Part shown: one piece after another, positions 56,082 to 64,000 of the stretch
Numbering within the stretch: the stretch's first letter is position 1
Layout of the letters: each line of letters starts with the position of its first letter
Origin: Chlorocebus sabaeus
Taxonomy: Eukaryota; Chordata; Mammalia; Primates; Cercopithecidae
Length of the DNA stretch: 64,000 nt
NCBI RefSeq assembly: GCF_047675955.1
Contig: NC_132927.1
Span: 65,949,702 to 66,013,701 of the forward strand
Reading direction: 5' to 3'
The notes under the pieces: generated by a model
Databases searched by the model: none
Seen by the model: the letters and a program-made list of their open reading frames with translations, nothing else
What the model was told of the DNA's origin: nothing
Program-made: the position numbers and the translations under genes

Positions 56082-57249
56082 ATTTGGTACATTTTAACTG
56101 CCAAATGTAAAGCAAATTAATGATTTGCCCTTTGCCCAGAAAGTCATTAGGTATACATAGTTTCATCTTTTTGTTTTTCCTCCATAGTGCTAAACATAAA
56201 ACTGTTCTGTTCAGACTTTTGGTTTAGCTTTCTGAATTTATCCTCTACTCTCCACCATGCAAATTAAAGGTTCTGTTTTGATACTGGGAAAAAATGATCT
56301 AAGATTAAGAAGACATTGTGTATGTGTGTGTGTGTGTGTATAAATTAATCTTATATGATCACTTGTCCAAGCACAATCACATTTTCAAACTAAAAAGTGT
56401 GTCACAGTAGTTTTAGAAGAAATTAAATAATCTGACAAGATGAAGAATGAAAAACTTCCAAGTGAATGATCCTCTGGAGTGCAAAAAGGTTAGCTGTGAA
56501 TATGCTTTTGAAATACACTACGGAGGATTCTCATCCTAAGATTATGGTCGTTCATGCCTCTAGGTTTAAGTGTTGCTCAATCAGCAAGGTGCTCAATTCA
56601 CAGTGATTGCTGTGCATTTCCTTGTTGATCAAGAAAATGCATAATCTCAGCCCAGACACATTTACCAGCACATTTACCATAAAAATGAATATAAGAAATA
56701 GGATTTTGATTTAAATTTTCCAGTTGCAGCAGATCAAGAAAAATATATGCAGGAGAGGATTCCATTTGAAAAGCTCTGATTCAAATAAGTCCAAAGAGAA
56801 TGCATCTCTATATACCTAATGTTGTCTTCGAATTAGATAGTAAGCTTTTCTAGCTCAGAGCCCTTGTCAATTTGATTAAACTCACAAACATGTGACTGAC
56901 TCCACCTCTGTTAAAAACACTCAAGCCAGAGAACGACTGAGAAGCTTGTGGCTTTGTCTTTGTGAGTGGGTCTTTTGGTCAAGCGATCATTACACTAGCT
57001 AAAAGGGTGTACGGTTAAATTTAATACCCCACAACTGAATTCTCCAATCGCAGTTCACTGCAAAAAGTGATTTAAACAATGCAAATTTGAGTCCAGAATC
57101 TAGAACACCCTTCCAGGCACGGAGGTTTTCCGTTTAAAATGGTCCTCGGGATATACACTGATTTTCAACGTCGATTTAAAAAGGCAGCTTTTGGAAGCTG
57201 CTGTCTCTTGCATATTCTCTTTCCAAGATTAAAGAACCTTCAGGTGACA
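56082..57249. other. Repeat-free DNA flanking the CpG island
   Basis: Apart from a (TG)n run at 56318-56340, no repeat is recognised in about 1.2 kb. This repeat-free flank next to a CpG island is where proximal regulatory DNA would be expected. No specific element is demonstrated. Confidence 0.45.
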
Positions 57250-57440
57250 ACACCCAGGGTAAAAGGACGGGACATCAGGCCGCAGACGTGCGTGTGCGTG
57301 TGTGCACGCGCGTGCAGTCTCGCGTAGGTGTGGAAAAAAGGTTCGAAGAGATTCCAAAATCAAAAAAATCCCCTCGGCCTGCCCCCGGCCCCGAAGACCA
57401 ACTCAGACCCCACCCGACAAACTGGAAAGTCTCCAAGCCC

Positions 57441-57560
57441 TCAGCCAGCCAGCCCCAGTCGGCGGGGGAGTGAGTGGAGCCCACCGGCCTTACGGCCCTG
57501 CCACGTTTGGGGGCGACTCGGTTTCTCCACGGATAACCCCGGGCGCGAGGTGTGGTTCAT
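57441..57560 (-). other. Candidate first-exon frame, 39 codons, minus
   Basis: Starts MNHTSRPGLSVEKPSRPQTW at ATG 57560-57558 with an in-frame stop shortly upstream, so the 5' end is fixed. A GTAAGG donor-like site (57493-57488) interrupts codon 23. A 22-23 residue first coding exon spliced there is possible. No protein is recognised. Confidence 0.2.
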
Positions 57561-57652
57561 GCCGGAGTGGGAGCTGGACTACACGGCCGCCCACTCGGGG
57601 CCCCTGGCCGGTGTTTCCCGCAGGCGCCGGCGGCGTCGGGCGCGGCTGCCGC

Positions 57653-57666
57653 GCTGCCATGGCAAC
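57653..57666. promoter_or_regulatory. RFX X-box-like site 1
   Basis: GCTGCCATGGCAAC is one base from the palindromic RFX site GTTGCCATGGCAAC. It lies inside the CpG island. Confidence 0.6.
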
Positions 57667-57675
57667 GCCGGTCCG

Positions 57676-57693
57676 CCCCCCCCCCCCCCCCCC
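57676..57693. repeat. C18 homopolymer in promoter
   Basis: Eighteen consecutive C between the two X-box-like sites. It is likely to be length-variable and able to form i-motif/G-quadruplex structures on its two strands. Confidence 0.95.
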
Positions 57694-57717
57694 GCTTCCC
57701 GGCGCCGGCGCGCCAGC

Positions 57718-57737
57718 GGGGCGGGGCGGGGTGGGCG
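57718..57737. promoter_or_regulatory. GC-box cluster (SP1/KLF type)
   Basis: GGGGCGGGGCGGGGTGGGCG contains overlapping GGGGCGGGG boxes immediately next to X-box 2. Confidence 0.75.
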
Positions 57738-57749
57738 TTGCTAGGAAAC
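57737..57749. promoter_or_regulatory. RFX X-box-like site 2
   Basis: GTTGCTAGGAAAC fits the RFX X-box GTTGCYARGNAAC form, 70 bp from site 1. Confidence 0.55.
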
Positions 57750-57995
57750 CGGCGGCGGGCCGCCTCCGCGGCGCGGTCTCTCGGCTTCCACCCTTCACCT
57801 ACTTCCCCTGCGGGGCCGGGGTGGGGGAGGGTCGGGGGAGGCCGTCGGGAAGCCACGTGGTGGCCCGGGGCCTCGGGGCTCCTTCTCCGTCGCGCCGTCC
57901 CTTCCGGGTCGAGATGACGGCCTTTTTCCCCCTTGGCGTACAAGTATTGAGTCCCGCGCCCTGGGAGGGAGACAGCGCTCAGCAAATTTAGATGA

Positions 57996-58151
57996 ATGCA
58001 GCACTTCAACATGGGCTCTCGATCCTCATCCCCTGCTGGCTCTATTAGGACAGTAAAGTCGCCGAACTCCACTGAGGGCTCTTCACCCACTCTTCTTCCC
58101 CGTCCAAAGGAACCATCTCTTGAACTTCACGAAATCCAGGAGCAATGCTAA
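57996..58151 (+). other. Candidate 51-codon frame downstream of the CpG island
   Basis: Starts MQHFNMGSRSSSPAGSIRTV directly after an in-frame TGA and ends at the start of a MIR. The peptide is Ser/Pro-rich and reads more like coding sequence than its neighbours, but no homologue is recognised. A weak donor-like GTAAAG lies within it. It could be a uORF or a first exon of a forward-strand transcript. Confidence 0.25.
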
Positions 58152-58300
58152 GCCTTTTGTATACATCACCTCATTTTCAGTCCTGTGAGGTGGGAGCTGG
58201 GAACTTCATTTTAACGGGAATAAAATGTGGCCTACAGCTGGTTGGGGTGGAGCCAGGACTTGAGGTCCAGTTGTGCTTATTAACTTCAAGGTCTCCATCT
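58145..58300 (-). mobile_element. MIR, antisense
   Basis: AATGCTAAGCCTTTTGTATACATCACCTCATTTTCAG, CCTGTGAGGTGGGAGC and GGGGTGGAGCCAGGACTTGAGG follow reverse MIR. Confidence 0.8.
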
Positions 58301-58745
58301 TTTTATAATGCTCAAGTTCATCCTCTCAGCTGCCTCTTGGCTAGCCCAGCATCCCCCTTTGCTGTCCAAACACCCACACCAGCCAGGACACACTGTCTGG
58401 AACATGGTCTGACAAGGGGATTAAAAACTTGAAATCAAGGTTGTCCAAAAAATCTGGGGCATACGGTTTATGTTGATGTATCATTGATAATTTACAGATG
58501 TCCCAGTCTGTAATGTACTACCAGAATAACCACTTATGATCATCAAATTCTTAGGAAATAAAATCCAAACCAAAGAAAATTGACTCATGGTAGGTACTCT
58601 ATTCTGGGATTTAACATTTTTTTTTTTCTTATAAACCATAGCTGTTCACTAAGAGGTTTCTTTCTTTCTTTCTTTCTTTTTCCTTTTTTTCTTTATTTCC
58701 TTGTCACTGACTTGAAGCTCAAGAGTGTATTTTCTACTAGGGAAC
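58301..58745. other. Unique noncoding DNA with T- and TTTC-rich runs
   Basis: T-rich at 58611-58628 and (TTTC)n at 58657-58695. No gene is recognised. Confidence 0.5.
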
Positions 58746-59257
58746 TGTCTTGGGTTGCCAAGGATTTGCGTGCAAGCAATTTATTAAGGAAGTGCTTCCA
58801 GGAGAAACTAGAAAGGGAAGCAGAATAGGAAAGAAGCAGCCAAGCAAGGGAGCAATTTAAGGTGAAGTTCCAGCCCCAGCGAGATCCCCAGCTAGTTCTG
58901 GAGCATAAATTAGAATTTATCCCAACTCGAGGCAAGGGAGCTGGGGTTTTCATAACCCTGCACCAATTAGTCACTGGCTATAGTCTTTCCTGGAAAGGGT
59001 CGGAGGACAAAAATACCTAGCACTTCTGGTTCTGGGGTGAGTCTGGATGAGTCTAGGCACTTAATTTAAATGCATTAAGTGAGTCTAGGCACTTAATACC
59101 TCTTCTGCAGTGAAGTGGCTCCTGTAGATTAAGGGAAGGAAATTCTCTGAATGAAGTTAGGGGTATGAACTTTTAGGACTAAACCACTTAGAAGCTGGGG
59201 GCCGGGGGCAATGAACTGGAAAGGGGGATATGAAGGGATCTGGGCAGAGCACCAACA
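58746..59257 (-). mobile_element. 3' LTR of the ERVL provirus
   Basis: 512 bp, TG...CA bounded on the plus strand (TGTCTTGGGTTGCC to GCACCAACA). It shares GGTGAAGTTCCAGCC, GATCTGGGCAGAGCACC-type and other blocks with 62812-63155. AATAAA lies on the minus strand near 58775. Confidence 0.75.
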
Positions 59258-59300
59258 CCACCCATGACAGTCCACCCCTTGCACCACTTAGATCCACACA

Positions 59301-59698
59301 TGCATTAGTTCGTTCTCAGGCTGCTATAAAGAAATACCTGAGGCTGCAAAATTTATAAAGAAAAGAGGTTTAATTGGCTCATGGTTCTGCAGGCTGTACA
59401 GGAAGCATGGTGGCTTCTGCTTAGCTTCTGGGGAGATCTCAAGCAACTTTCAATCATGGTGGGAAGTGAAAGAGAAGCAGGTATATCCTACATGGCCAGG
59501 GCAGGACCAAGGAAGAGAAGGGGAGATGCTACACACTTTTAAGCAACTAGATCTCACCATAACTCACTCATGAGAACAGCACCAAAGGGGAAATCCATCC
59601 CCATGATCCAGTTATCTCCCACCAGGCCCCCATCTCCAACACTGGTGATTACAAATCCACATGAAATTTGGGTGTGGACACAAATTCAAACCATATCA
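59301..59698 (-). mobile_element. MSTB-type LTR in provirus
   Basis: TGCATTAGTTCG to CAAACCATATCA. The flanks do not show a matching 5-bp duplication, so its ends may be eroded. Confidence 0.88.
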
Positions 59699-59839
59699 AC
59701 GTGCTTCTCACGTCAGTTTCACTTCATCATGTTACAGCTTATTCAAAATTCTAATTGGTTACAGATCTAGTAGGACAGACCATAGATAGCCCTTGTTGCT
59801 GCAGTTGGTCCTAAGACAATAACATATTCATTCATCATC

Positions 59840-60199
59840 TGTATTAGTTCCCTCTCATGGTGCTAACCCGAGACTGGGTAATTTGTGAAGAGGTTTAATT
59901 GACTCACAGTTCAGCATGGCTGGGGAGGCCTCAGGAAACTTACAATCATGGCAGAAGGGGAAGCAAAGACATCCTTCTTCACATGGCCGCTGGAAGGAGA
60001 AGAATGAGAGCTGAGTGAAGGGGCAAGCCCCTTATAAAATCATCAGATCTCATGAGAACTCACCATCACTTGAATAGCATGGGGGGAGCCACCCCCATGA
60101 TTCAGTTACCTCCCACGGGGTCCCTCCCATGATACTTGGGGATTATGGGAACTACAATTCAAGATGAGATTTGGGTGGGGACACAGTCAAATTATACCA
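59840..60199 (-). mobile_element. MSTA/THE1-type LTR in provirus, with TSD
   Basis: TGTATTAGTTCC to TCAAATTATACCA. TSD TCATC at 59835-59839 and 60200-60204. Confidence 0.93.
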
Positions 60200-60269
60200 T
60201 CATCTTTCTTCCCTATCATCCATTCTAGATTCTCCTCAACCTCAACTAGCACCCTCCACACCCCCCACC

Positions 60270-60555
60270 TTTTTGTAGACGGACTCTCGCTCTGTTGCCA
60301 GGCTGGAGTGCAGTGGAGCAATTTTGGCTCACTGCAACCTCTCCCTCCTGGGTTCAAGTAATTCTCCTCCCTCAGCCTCCCAAGTAGCTGGGACTACAGG
60401 CATGCACCACCACGCCCAGCTAATTTTTTTGTTCTTTAGTAGAGATGGGGTTTCACCGTGCTGGCCAGGATGGTCTTTATCTCCTGCTCCTGTGATCCAC
60501 CTGCCTCGGCCTCCCAAAGTGCTATGATTACAGGCATGAGCAACAGTGCCTGGTC
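60270..60555 (-). mobile_element. AluS, antisense, in provirus
   Basis: GTAGACGGACTCTCGC to AGCAACAGTGCCTGGTC. CTCAACTAGCACCC before it and TTCAACTAGCCCTG after it are a diverged TSD. Confidence 0.92.
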
Positions 60556-60569
60556 TTCAACTAGCCCTG

Positions 60570-62128
60570 CTGCCAATGGAGGTGGCTTGCCCAATAAAGT
60601 GACCTAAAACTTCATCTTTGAGGGATCTGAACTCTGTACTACCATGTCTTTATTAGGTAATGATTTTTGAGTGGAAAAATATTCCTCCTTGCCCCATTAT
60701 ATAGCAGCAGCCCTACCTCCTTATAATAATGGTCAGTTACCCCTACCATTATATAACTGCTTTTTTCCCCCCCCTTCGTGGAGTCCAAAATAGGACAGTA
60801 GCTGTAGTTTTGTTTAGTGGGACTCTTCTTGTGTCCACTGGTGCAAAGCATTTTCCCTTCAGGAACTAGAACCTCTAGACCCAATGCTCTACAGTTGTGA
60901 GGACAGGAAGCATACATTCCCCTAAGAAGGTCTCTGAGAGTGATGGTGAGCCAGGCTACTCGTATTTCCACCCTTTGCTTCCAAGACTCATGCACTCAAC
61001 TCACTAGAGATGCAATATAGTATAATGGTTATTGGTTTAAGTCACATACTGCATCCTGAAGCAGAGTGCCCCAACCTCACAGAATATCATTTCTAAGTTA
61101 GTGCCTAGCTATGCCTTCAAAAAATGGTTATGATATTATCAGGATAGATGTTTCTGAATGGTGTGATATGTTGTGGGACCAGTGGATCTCACAGGTATGT
61201 GACTACCGACGTACTTCCTTTACCAAAAAGCAAGGAAAAAAATGCTTTGTGGATTCTGTTAGTAAATCAGACATTCTGAGTCCTATATTAGTAGATCTTG
61301 TCAAAGCACTGCAAGCAGGAAGGGCAAATCCATATACAGAATTTGTACCAATCCTAGTCAGAACAAAATGATGTCCAGGATGAAAGAAGTCCTACTTAAT
61401 TAACTTGCCACTAAGTCTCTGGTTGGTGTCCTCAAGGAATGGCCCTATACTGGGCACTCAGAGTCAGTCTATGTTATTGATAGATCAGACTTTTTTAGGG
61501 GGAGAGAGGAACAAAAGAAGTCTGTCTTGCTCTGTCACCCAGGCTGGAGTGCAGTGGTGCCATCTTGGCTCACTGCAACCTCTGCCTCCTGGGCTTAAGT
61601 GATCCTCATGCCTCAGGCTTCAGAGTGGCTGGGATTACAGGCGCGCACCACCATGCCTGGCTAATTTTTGTATTTTTAGTAGAGACAGGGTTTTGCCATG
61701 TTGACCAGGCTGGTTTCAAACTCCTGGCCTCAAGCAATCTGCCTGCCTTGGCCTCCCAAAGTGCTGGGATTACAGGCATGAGCCACTGCACCTGGCCAGA
61801 TCAGACATTTAGCAGTGTCAGTGGCTACATTAGCTATGGTGAGAAGAAGTTCATGCTTTTGGACTCATGCATAGCCTCCATTTCTGTCACCATAGATACT
61901 ACATTCATGAACCTATTCGGCAAGAACTAGGGTAGCAGCTAAAGACAAAGGCTGGCTGATACCTTCTGGATTAGTCATCATGTTTACGTGGTCACTTAAT
62001 GCCTCTTCTGCAGTGTATGCTCTCTGGTAGGCATTAATGTGTGATGCAAGAATCTGCATCCCCATTGTGCCCACTCCTATAGGTCTTCTTCCCCCAAAAC
62101 TCCTTGCCTCCATTTTCTTATTGCGCAC
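60570..62128 (-). pseudogene. ERVL pol relic: RNase H end, integrase, dUTPase-like
   Basis: Read on the minus strand from 62128 downward, it shows an RNase H C-terminal region (open 71 codons, 61913-62128), an integrase zinc-binding and core region in several frames with stops (about 61020-61910, interrupted by an Alu), and a dUTPase-like frame of 118 codons (60639-60995). The order RNase H, integrase, dUTPase is that of class III ERVL. Frames are broken, no complete domain remains, and it is not functional. The assignment is from recognised order and residual similarity. Confidence 0.7.
61491..61797 (-). mobile_element. AluS, antisense, in ERVL pol, with TSD
   Basis: TSD AGATCAGAC at 61482-61490 and 61798-61806. 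Its tail region TTTTTTAGGGGGAGAGAGG is unusual and lacks the normal GAGACGGAG start. Confidence 0.94.
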
Positions 62129-62170
62129 CTTCCAGACCCAAGACCAATCAGTGGAGTCATTTGCTACTGG

Positions 62171-62556
62171 TATATTAGTCCATTCTCACAGTGCTATAAA
62201 GAGCTACCTAAGACTGGGTAATTTATAAAGTAAAGAGGCTTAATTGAATCACAGTTCTGCAGGTTGTACAGAGGGCCTCAGGAAACTTACAATTGTGGTG
62301 GAAAGGTGAACAGGATGCCAGCACACCTTACATGGTGGGAACAGGAGTGGGGAGAGAGCAAAGTGGGAGGTGCTACACACTTTCAAACAACCAGATCTCA
62401 TGAGAACTCTTACCATGAGACAGCACTAGGGGGATGGTGCTAAACCATTAGAAACCCACTCCCGTGATCCAGTCACCTCCCACCAGGTCTCACCCCCAGC
62501 CCTGGGGATCACAATTCAACATGAGATTTGTGTGAGGACACAGCCAAACCATAATA
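62171..62556 (-). mobile_element. MST-type LTR in provirus, with TSD
   Basis: TATATTAGTCCATTC to CAAACCATAATA, 386 bp. TSD ACTGG at 62166-62170 and 62557-62561. Confidence 0.92.
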
Positions 62557-62561
62557 ACTGG

Positions 62562-62811
62562 GAAGTCCAAGATCAGCCCCAAGGTGCTGGCAGATTCAGC
62601 ACCTGAACCTGAGGGCCTGCTTTATAGGCAGCCATCTTCTCACTGTTACCTCACATGTTGGAAAAGACTAGCTAACTCTCTGGGGCTTCTTTTATAAGGG
62701 CACTAATCCTAGTCATAAAGGGGAGCCCTCATAACCTAAGCACCTCCCATCTTGGGACTAGGACGTCAACATGTGAATTTTGTGGGGAACACAAACATTG
62801 AGTCTATAGCA
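62562..62811 (-). mobile_element. MLT1A-type LTR part, antisense
   Basis: GAAGTCCAAGATCAGCC, TTTTATAAGGGCACTAATCC, GAATTTTGTGGGGAACACAAAC and GTCTATAGCA are an inverted MLT1A. Its first roughly 90 bp are not seen. Confidence 0.8.
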
Positions 62812-63155
62812 CTAAGCAAGGTTGTGAATTAAAGTGAAGTTCCAGCCTCAACCTGACCCCTTAGGAGCTTTTGAGAATAAATTACCAAGGAGTTTGTCCT
62901 ACCTGAAAGCAAGGGGGCTAGGCTTTTATACTCCCACACCAGTAAGGAGTATATAGGCCACCATGGGGGTTTGCAAGTTCCCAGACGTTTTTGGTTCTGG
63001 AAGCATCTGAGTGAAGAGGTTCCAGGGTACCAACAGGAGTCCTCTGAAGAGAACTGCCGATATGAACTCTTGGGAGTAAAGCCTATAGCAACTTGGGGAT
63101 GGGTACACTGAACCAATTAGGAGGAGACTTTAGGGGATTCAGACAGAGTACCACA
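62812..63155 (-). mobile_element. 5' LTR of the ERVL provirus, partial
   Basis: Homologous to 58840-59257: GTGAAGTTCCAGCC, GCAAGGGGGCTAGGCTTTTATA, and the GATTCAGACAGAGTACCACA end. The R/U5 third is missing at the MLT1A border. Confidence 0.72.
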
Positions 63156-63439
63156 ACTACCAAAGAAGCTAAGATTAATATATAGGTAACTGACATAGAG
63201 CTTCTTGCAACTGACAAAATGGTAAACTAACCTGGATTTCTGGCTTCCCCCTCCTCCCCAGAATCTAGCTTTGAGGAAACCACTGGGGGAGACATAAGGA
63301 CGTTGGGTCCCCATGTGTGGGTTGGTGAGGGCACAGTGCATGACAGCTCTGAGCATCAGAGAAACAGTTGCAATGGAGATTCTGAGTAGACCATTACCTG
63401 CTGTGTCTGGGTTATAGAAGACTGTGACTTCCATGTTGC
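63156..63439. other. Unique noncoding DNA
   Basis: No repeat is firmly recognised. The minus frame of 105 codons at 63117-63434 has no motif. Confidence 0.4.
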
Positions 63440-63852
63440 TAGTAGACTCCCTCTATTGTGTTGTTGGGTTGCATGCTTTGATATAGCAAGCAGCTTTACC
63501 AAAGCATGCAACCCCAGAACACAATGCTTCAGAGGCCCACATGGCAAGGCGATGCAGGAGGCCTCCAGTCAACAGCCTGCAAGGAACTGTGCCCCTCAAC
63601 CCAACAACTCTCAGGAAACTGAATTCTGTCAACATGTGTTGGGAAGAGGATCCTTTTCCGGGTGAGCCTTCAAATGACAACACAGTCCTGATCAATAACT
63701 TGAGTGTGGCCCGTGAGAGACCCTGAAGCAGAAGATCTAACTAAATCATGCTCAGATCTGTGATCCATAGGAACTGTAAGATAATACCTGTATGTTGTTT
63801 TAAGCCACTAAGTTGTGGCAATTTGTTACATAGCAATAGACAGCGAATACAA
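63440..63852 (+). mobile_element. MLT1-type LTR, sense
   Basis: GAGGCCCACATGGCAAGG, GGAAGAGGATCC, GAGAGACCCTGAAGCAGAAGATC and GTTGTTTTAAGCCACTAAGTTGTGGCAATTTG up to GCGAATACA follow MLT1. It has a 15-bp inverted repeat near its start (63466-63514). Confidence 0.8.
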
Positions 63853-64000
63853 GCTTTCTGCAGCTGGTCTTTAGGCTTGAGCATACCTACCCTGTGTATG
63901 GTTATCAGTGTACAGGTCTTACCTACCTGCTAGAATATAACGCCCAACTTTGGATCTCCCTGCAGCAGCTAGAGTCTTGCCCTGCACATTGGAAGCACAC
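63853..64000. other. Unclassified end of window
   Basis: No feature is recognised in the last 148 bases. Confidence 0.4.

Larger units (their letters stand above)
57250..57960. promoter_or_regulatory. CpG island, probable promoter
   Basis: The only stretch of the window rich in G+C and CpG. CpG dinucleotides are frequent from about 57260 and dense at 57540-57920. It has GC boxes at 57718-57737, an E-box CACGTG at 57853-57858, two RFX X-box-like sites and a C18 run. No TATA box is visible. Such islands usually mark transcription starts of broadly expressed genes. Open frames on both strands and the lack of a clear direction make a bidirectional promoter possible. Confidence 0.85.
57659..57991 (+). 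other. 110-codon frame starting in X-box 1
   Basis: The ATG (57659-57661) has a strong GCCATGG context, but it is part of the RFX palindrome. The peptide begins MATPVRPPPPPPLPGAGAP because of the C18 run and has no domain. Probably an incidental GC-rich frame. Confidence 0.15.
58746..63155 (-). mobile_element. ERVL-class provirus, minus orientation, internally deleted
   Basis: Two homologous LTRs in the same orientation (58746-59257 and 62812-63155) flank a decayed pol in minus orientation. The left unit is the 3' LTR and the right is the 5' LTR. Three MaLR LTRs, an MLT1A piece and two Alus inserted later. gag, reverse transcriptase and the primer-binding region are missing, apparently lost around the MLT1A piece. 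Confidence 0.75.

Noticed and set aside
57302..57991. 229-codon forward frame across the CpG island
   Set aside because: It starts at GTG. GC-rich DNA lacks stop codons, so long frames are expected by chance. Only the ATG at 57659 was noted.
57557..58090. 177-codon minus frame
   Set aside because: The start is GTG rather than ATG and lies outside the island, upstream of any likely start site. The length is explained by GC content.
1..64000. CRISPR arrays, operons, riboswitches, bacterial or phage systems
   Set aside because: Repeat content is entirely primate. Short tandem repeats present are microsatellites, one minisatellite and one 44-bp duplication, with no spacer-repeat pattern.
1..64000. 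tRNA, U6, Y RNA, 7SK or rRNA genes
   Set aside because: None of their characteristic internal promoters or ends was seen outside Alu sequence. Alu similarity to 7SL explains the apparent B-box-like strings.

Overview
This window is vertebrate, and specifically primate, nuclear DNA. It carries dozens of Alu elements of the J, S and Y ages, THE1/MST/MLT1 (MaLR) LTRs, MLT2 LTRs, MIR, L2, old L1M pieces and hAT DNA transposons. There are no bacterial-style genes, no tRNA, rRNA or snRNA gene, and no long conserved open frame. Most open frames of 60-150 codons are Alu or LTR sequence read through. Young AluY copies with intact target-site duplications (TSDs) fit human or another catarrhine; the sequence alone cannot say which. 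Repeat family names are given from recognition of sequence, without a database search.

Layout. 0-5 kb: unique AT-rich DNA with Alu, L2 and two hAT relics. 5.3-6.7 kb: an internally deleted ERVL provirus between MLT2 LTR pieces. 6.7-14.9 kb: Alus, a MER20, an L2, a THE1 solo LTR inside L2, an MSTB LTR inside an MLT1 LTR, and a hAT element broken by two Alu insertions. 15-24 kb: unique sequence with AT palindromes, an ERV1-type solo LTR, a THE1 LTR and Alus. 24.6-26.1 kb: MIR, an inverted MLT2 with (CA)n and A38 tracts, then a GC-rich patch with a 15-bp minisatellite that is open on both strands. 26.2-31.5 kb: an L1M 3' end peppered with Alus and holding one copy of a roughly 285-bp unit whose second copy lies 2.8 kb away. 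31.5-40 kb: unique DNA, a MER30-like element split by MSTA, and two near-tandem hAT copies. 40-42.1 kb: an ERV1 provirus remnant with an exact 44-bp tandem duplication. 42-56 kb: Alus, L2, MIR, THE1/MSTA LTRs and an old L1M that holds a MIR.

57.25-57.96 kb: the only CpG island. It has GC boxes, a C18 run and two RFX X-box-like sites. This is the best evidence for a gene start in the window, possibly bidirectional and possibly for a ciliary gene. Three short ATG frames lie in or next to it, but I recognise no protein.

58.7-63.2 kb: a second ERVL-class provirus in minus orientation, with paired LTRs and decayed pol (RNase H end, integrase, dUTPase-like). It is interrupted by three MaLR LTRs, an MLT1A piece and two Alus. 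63.4-63.9 kb: an MLT1 LTR. All retroviral coding relics are broken by stops and frameshifts, and none looks functional.
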